64,000 nt of DNA from Anoplopoma fimbria (lineage: Eukaryota; Chordata; Actinopteri; Perciformes; Anoplopomatidae). The stretch is from the NCBI RefSeq assembly GCF_027596085.1, contig NC_072467.1, positions 2,157,361-2,221,360 on the forward strand. Reading direction: 5' to 3'. Below the pieces are notes generated by a model. It saw only the letters and a program-made list of their open reading frames with translations, ran no database searches and was not told the origin of the DNA. The translations under genes were made by a program, and so were the position numbers. Below, piece by piece: positions 59,116-64,000 of the stretch; the stretch's first letter is position 1; each line of letters starts with the position of its first letter.

Positions 59116-62100
59116 TTTGCCAGAAAAATTTCAGTGCCCAGCTGTGAGTCAACTACTGAGTCCTTTTTTTTTAAATGGCATTGTTTATTTGTGACCTGTT
59201 TTAAATGATTTACTTCTTCAGTTGAAAACAATGGGTTTATGGCTGAGAGAGCAACATTCAGGTTGGGGAAGTCGGAAAGCTTTTGAAAGAAATACTACTG
59301 CATTGTTGTTTCCAGTCTTTATATGGGATTTGTTCACAAAAAGTAAAACATAGAAGACAGCTTTATCCTTTCATCTGATGTTTGTAAGCATTATCTACAT
59401 TCATTCTTTTGATCACTACATGTAAATCCATTTTGCTGTGGCGTTCTTCCTGTGGAGTGTGTTTCTTACAGATGGTTGAGGCTGCTCTTGACCTTCTCAC
59501 ACCAGAAGCCACTGAGTTAAAATTGTACCTGCCACGATCATCGGCTTGCCATCTCTGATTGATATTTGTTAATCAAACTGCTGCCCTTTCCAGTCTGCTG
59601 CTAATGAAAAATAGATCATTAAGTGTTCCATTTGTAATTAATTTGACAGGTTTTTTATGGGCCATGTAAAAGAAACATAGTTTTTTATCATACTGATAAT
59701 GCTTAAATATTATAAATCAATAATTATTTTGCTCCTTCCTCTTTTTCGTCTTTGTTTCCTTCTTGTAGCACTCGTTTTTAGCAGCAGTATTCGTGGAAGT
59801 AGAAACCTCCTCGTGCTCTCTCACTGCAAACGTTTATCTTTAGCTTTTTTCTGTACTTCAAAATGCAGTTATGAACACATTTGGACACTTGGGTGAGCTT
59901 TTATGCATCGTAATACAAATGTGCAGGCTCACCAAGGCTTGCACAGAATGATTGAGCCGTGAACTGTGAAAATGTCAGCCCCTATTAATAACAATGCAGG
60001 ATCAAGTATGCTGCATCATAACGTCTGCACTACGTCCTGTATATTAAGATGATCAACATTAGAAGTCTATTTAAGTCACACAGTGAGTGGATTTTTGTTT
60101 TTCCTGATTGTGGCCTTCAGAGTGAAGCTGCAGCCCTGGGATTAATAAGCCTCTCTCAGTCTGCCTCGGTTAGACTCAAAGCCACAAAGCCACAAGGAAG
60201 CCGAGCAGCAGCCGCCTGCAGTGCATAACAACGGCTCCAAATCTGATAGAATTGGACAAGTCAATGTGAGGGTGTAATTCTTGTGGAGGGAAAAAAATAC
60301 AGTTTCTATTTAAATTTAACGGTTTTGTGCATTGTAACTGTAAAATTACTCAAATTAAACAGAATAATCATTTGATGTAAGAAGGGAGGCAGAGCTCAGG
60401 GTCAGATGTCCGTCCAATAGTCAGACACACTTATACGTTTATTAAACACAGAAATGCGGCAAATCCCCACAACTGTGCAAATGTTTGTTTTTAGTTATCC
60501 TGGTATTTTTTATTTGCTTGAAATATGACTTAAACGATAAATGGGTTATAAAAATAGATGCCGATTATCTGTTGATCCACTGAGTGATTAATGAAGGGCA
60601 TTGATCACTTGAGCAGGAGAAGAGATGAAGTAATAAAGACACCGAACTATAAACGGAGAAATAAAAAAATAAAAAATTGTCAGACACACAGCCTTAAAGA
60701 CAAGTGCCACACAATCTCATGAAAACGCTTTTGAAAAGATTCGTATCACATCTTGCCAGGTCAGATCTCTTTTGGCTTTTCAGACTGGATTCCTTCCAAC
60801 AGCGTTGACGCAAAGCAGTGCCATCTTGGTTCACTGGAGATATCCCTAGCAGTATTTGGACGCATGCATCTATTTATTTCAGCCTACAATGTGCACAACC
60901 TGCCTCAGGGCTAATTACATTTGCACAGTTCAGAGGTCCTACATTGTCGCCTTTCGAGACACCTCCCTGACACAATGGCGGAGAACAAAATATGTTGAAA
61001 TGTGAGGACAAGAAGCTTTTAATTGTGATCTACTGGTGTCTGTAATGGACACACAGATATCGTCGAAAGTTTTAAAAAGTGCACAACGCGTAAGCTTATT
61101 TACACGTAGCTCAGGTTAATATTCATTGCTGTTTATTAGCTTGTCTGAGGCGGAAACGCACACACTCACATGCGCTCACACATGCAGTGAGGACCATGTA
61201 AGATACAGAGGAGCAGAGAGAGACACAGAGAGGGAAGCACAGTTGACTTCCTCTGTCGTTACTCACACCTGCAGTAGGATGCAATCTCCATAGCAACAAG
61301 ACTTGGCAACACTGTGCAGAGTTGATATTTGAGGTTGTGATCTTTAATACCCCCTTTTATCTCCCTTTTTTACTGCAGCATTTTGTGGAAATGCTTTTCT
61401 CTCTAGGTTTTTTTTCCCACCTTCACTCCTAATCTGTTACAACTAATGTGTCACAACTAACCCTCTGCTGTCATCAATCTGTCGTCTGGAAATGATCGTT
61501 AAAGTGAAACAATCATTCCAAATCAAGCTCATACCCAGGAACTAATTGGAATAAGTATTTGTTTTCTCCTGGCTGCCCAGTGCTGCTTGATGTACAAGGA
61601 ATGTGTCGCTCAAATGTGCTTATTGTGCTGGTTATATGGTGCCATTATTTGTTTAAACCTTTTCACAGCTGTTGCCATACTTTGACAGTCAAAATCATGT
61701 GTGCATGATATTCTACAATCATTTACTCAGCAAAGTCAGTTTAGCAGGACGATCTATAGCCAGTGGAGAAGGCATAATTAACATTCATTTGTTGTATAAT
61801 CTAATCTTTGATGCTCTTCACATGTCTTTCTCCTGAGTGGCCTCAATGTTTATTATTATTATTTGTATTAAGAAAATAATTTAAAAAAACTCCCAGCAAG
61901 TGACTTGATACATTTGTAGTTGATAAAATATGCTCTGCTGGACTGCCATTCTTCTTCATGATGATTTTAAAATCTATGTGTATAATGAATCATTACATGC
62001 TCTGCACACCCCTTACAGTATCATGCAGCATGTCTGTATGTCCTCTGATGTAAGAAAGTCCAAAATCTTTAATTGTAATCAGCTGAAAAACCTTTAAGAT

Positions 62101-62478
62101 AATTGAAAATGCATACGCCATGACGACGGTCAAAACAAACTGGCAGTGGCATTTCCTTTGAATATGAGATGTGATGTTGTTATAAAGAGCAACACTTATA
62201 ACACATAAGACACCTTAAAACCATCTATAATTGAATCGATGATGAATATAAAAGCTGATGCTGCTGCTGATCCGAGAGCCTCTGGGGTGTTTTCCTGATT
62301 TCACAGGGACCTTGGATGTCCTCCTGTGTTGAATTAGTTGTTACAATGTTTGTTTACTTTATCCCTCCTAAATATGTATCAAGTATCCTGCATTTGCTTC
62401 CCCCAAGAAGTGCAGCCTCATCATGTGCTAATAATGAGCCTGTTGGTCACACACAACCAGGCTGATGGTTGACTTGAC

Positions 62479-62493
62479 GCTGCCATCTAGTGG
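62479..62493 (-). promoter_or_regulatory. CTCF-like motif (reverse orientation)
   Basis: Plus-strand GCTGCCATCTAGTGG reads CCACTAGATGGCAGC on the minus strand, a strong match to the vertebrate CTCF core. Its orientation is opposite to the motif at 32348. Confidence 0.45.
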
Positions 62494-62685
62494 TCATGCA
62501 AAAGGAGCAGGTCCTGTTCGGCATCGGTCAATAAACATGCTGAACTATAAGCACTTTATTTTGAACCTTTCATCCATGGATTTTGAGACAAAGGGCCTCT
62601 TGTCACATTAAGGGCCTCCATCCCTCCCACATAAGAACAAGAGCCATAGATAGATAAAGAGACATATTTTTAGTCGTTTTGCATT

Positions 62686-62835
62686 TCTTTTAGGTTGTTG
62701 AGTATCTGTTTGTGGATGTTTTGCATCTCTCTGGTTGTTTTGTGTCTCTTTGATAGTTTTGCATCTCTGTGTGGTAGTTTTGCGTCTCCATTTGGTTGTT
62801 TAGCATTTCATTTTTTGTCGTCAAACTACTATCAA
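62686..62835. repeat. Degenerate ~20-24-bp tandem repeat (gttttgcatctct type)
   Basis: Repeated variants of ttttgcatctctgtgtgg / ttgttttgtgtctcttt; about six diverged units. Similar degenerate arrays are common in teleost intergenic DNA. Confidence 0.6.
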
Positions 62836-63869
62836 CTATCTTATAAGTTTGATGCTTCGTACCAGAAGTTAGAATTGCTGCCAAATACATAAATACAAAC
62901 TGTTACTCTTACATGATCTGATGTAAACCATTTAATTAAGTGTTTATACGCTGCTTATAAATTCTAAATAAGGGAAAGTCTTTGTCAACAATTATAATCC
63001 TCTTATCAAGCATCCATAACTGTTGTATAAGCAGTCAGTGTATAACACAGTATAAGATAGTTGTAATGATATATTATCATATGATGACACGTGAGCAAAC
63101 CCATTCAAGACTGTCTTGAAAATTTTATAAATACCTACAAATCATTATCAGGCACATTTAGAACTGTAATGTCATTACATATGATTACAAATTATAATCG
63201 AGCAGTCGCTAACTGTTTCCTTACAGTTATGAGATGTTGTTGAGAAATACATTAATGATAATTATAATTTAGAAGTTGTCTAACATTTTCTTGCAATTAC
63301 ATTATAACGTGTTTTATCAAGTTTGTACACACTGATTATAATCATGAGAATGAGAAAACGTACATATGAAGAAAAGACAACAATTAGATTAATGAGATTT
63401 TTTTTGGGATGTGAAAGTTGTACACTTTTATTTTCTACACAGAAAGTGAACAATTAAGATACTTTTTTGTATCTGTAATTCAATATTTTCATTTTCATTG
63501 GTGACCAACCAAAGAGAAACTGCAGTAAACAGTCATCAGGGATATCCCACCATCCCACCACCCACTTCTGTCCGCCTTCATCCACTCACTGTGTGACGAG
63601 TCAGTTTATCAGTGAACACTTATGTATGTTTCTGATTTGATTATCGTCCGTCTCCCGGGTCACCGTTAAATGTTTGTAAAATGACAAAACAAAGCAACAT
63701 ACAGTGGATGGAGTCAAAATTTGATGAATTATTAATCTGTCATGTTTTCTGAACATGAAAGATTAAGAAGTCACATATTTGTAAGAGAAAATTACGAAAA
63801 CAGTATGATTATAAAAATGTGTTCCTCATTTTTATTAACTTGCCATAACTAGTGAAGACATTTCACCCC

Positions 63870-63955
63870 TTCTCTCTCTCTCTCTCTCTCTCTCTCGCTC
63901 TCTCTCTCTCTCCTTCTTTCTCTCTCCTTCTTTCTCTATCTCTCTCTCTTTCTGG
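63870..63955. repeat. (CT)n-rich microsatellite
   Basis: CT run with interruptions (cgct, ccttctttct, ctatct). Confidence 0.9.
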
Positions 63956-64000
63956 TGTCTTATAAATGCATACCATTTCCTGTAACAGCCATTTTGTTGT

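Larger units (their letters stand above)
48850..64000. other. Region upstream of rasgrf1: 5' UTR/promoter, then gene-poor DNA
   Basis: The first 400 bp should contain the rasgrf1 5' UTR and promoter. From about 49300 to 64000 there is no spliced coding pattern I recognise on either strand; the longest open frames derive from microsatellites or repeats. It contains listed repeats and several candidate conserved noncoding blocks (about 52370-52560, 55060-55290, 57770-58060, 60100-60260, 60770-60970). Distal rasgrf1 enhancers are a reasonable guess. Confidence 0.6.

Overview
The window is vertebrate nuclear DNA, almost certainly from a ray-finned (percomorph-type) teleost. The evidence is spliced genes with GT-AG introns of tens of bases to several kb, protein sequences close to but distinct from human orthologues, long CA/GT microsatellites, and several repeat families typical of fish. 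No prokaryotic, viral or organellar gene is present.

Four protein-coding genes are recognised. At the left edge, on the + strand, are the last three coding exons of frmd5 (56-4326) and a probable long 3' UTR reaching about 9.18 kb. The same region holds an unexpected phase-compatible candidate alternative first exon at 1506-1737. Tail-to-tail with it, on the - strand, is a complete blm (Bloom RecQ helicase; 21 coding exons, 17646 to 9489, 1395 aa). Upstream of blm lies a repeat-rich interval with a nested insertion and a roughly 600-bp minisatellite. Next on the - strand is a complete ctsh (pro-cathepsin H; 12 exons, 23207 to 19351, 324 aa). After another repeat-rich interval (a LINE 3' fragment carrying two internal tandem arrays) comes a complete rasgrf1 (Ras guanine-nucleotide exchange factor; 27 coding exons, 48849 to 28082, 1257 aa). 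The last 15 kb (about 49.3-64 kb) contains no gene I can recognise. It holds a tRNA-headed SINE-like insertion with target-site duplications, degenerate repeats, microsatellites, and several non-repetitive, GC-balanced blocks that look like candidate conserved noncoding elements.

All exon boundaries were assigned by hand from splice signals, phase continuity and family alignment from memory. Every exon-exon phase closes in blm, ctsh and rasgrf1, so these appear to be intact genes. The genes do not form a pathway: frmd5 is a membrane-associated FERM protein, blm acts in homologous-recombination repair, ctsh is a lysosomal protease, and rasgrf1 is a Ca2+-responsive Ras/Rac activator. ctsh-rasgrf1 adjacency is shared with human 15q25, whereas blm and frmd5 lie elsewhere on human chromosome 15.

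The items most worth a second look are: the frmd5 alternative first exon; a 24-bp perfect hairpin in blm intron 1; a ZNF143/Staf-type motif at the blm promoter; tandem arrays that arose inside transposable elements; an unassigned coding-like relic inside rasgrf1 intron 5; a GC-AG intron in rasgrf1; and a convergent pair of CTCF-like motifs flanking the rasgrf1 promoter. I found no clearly novel multi-gene system.
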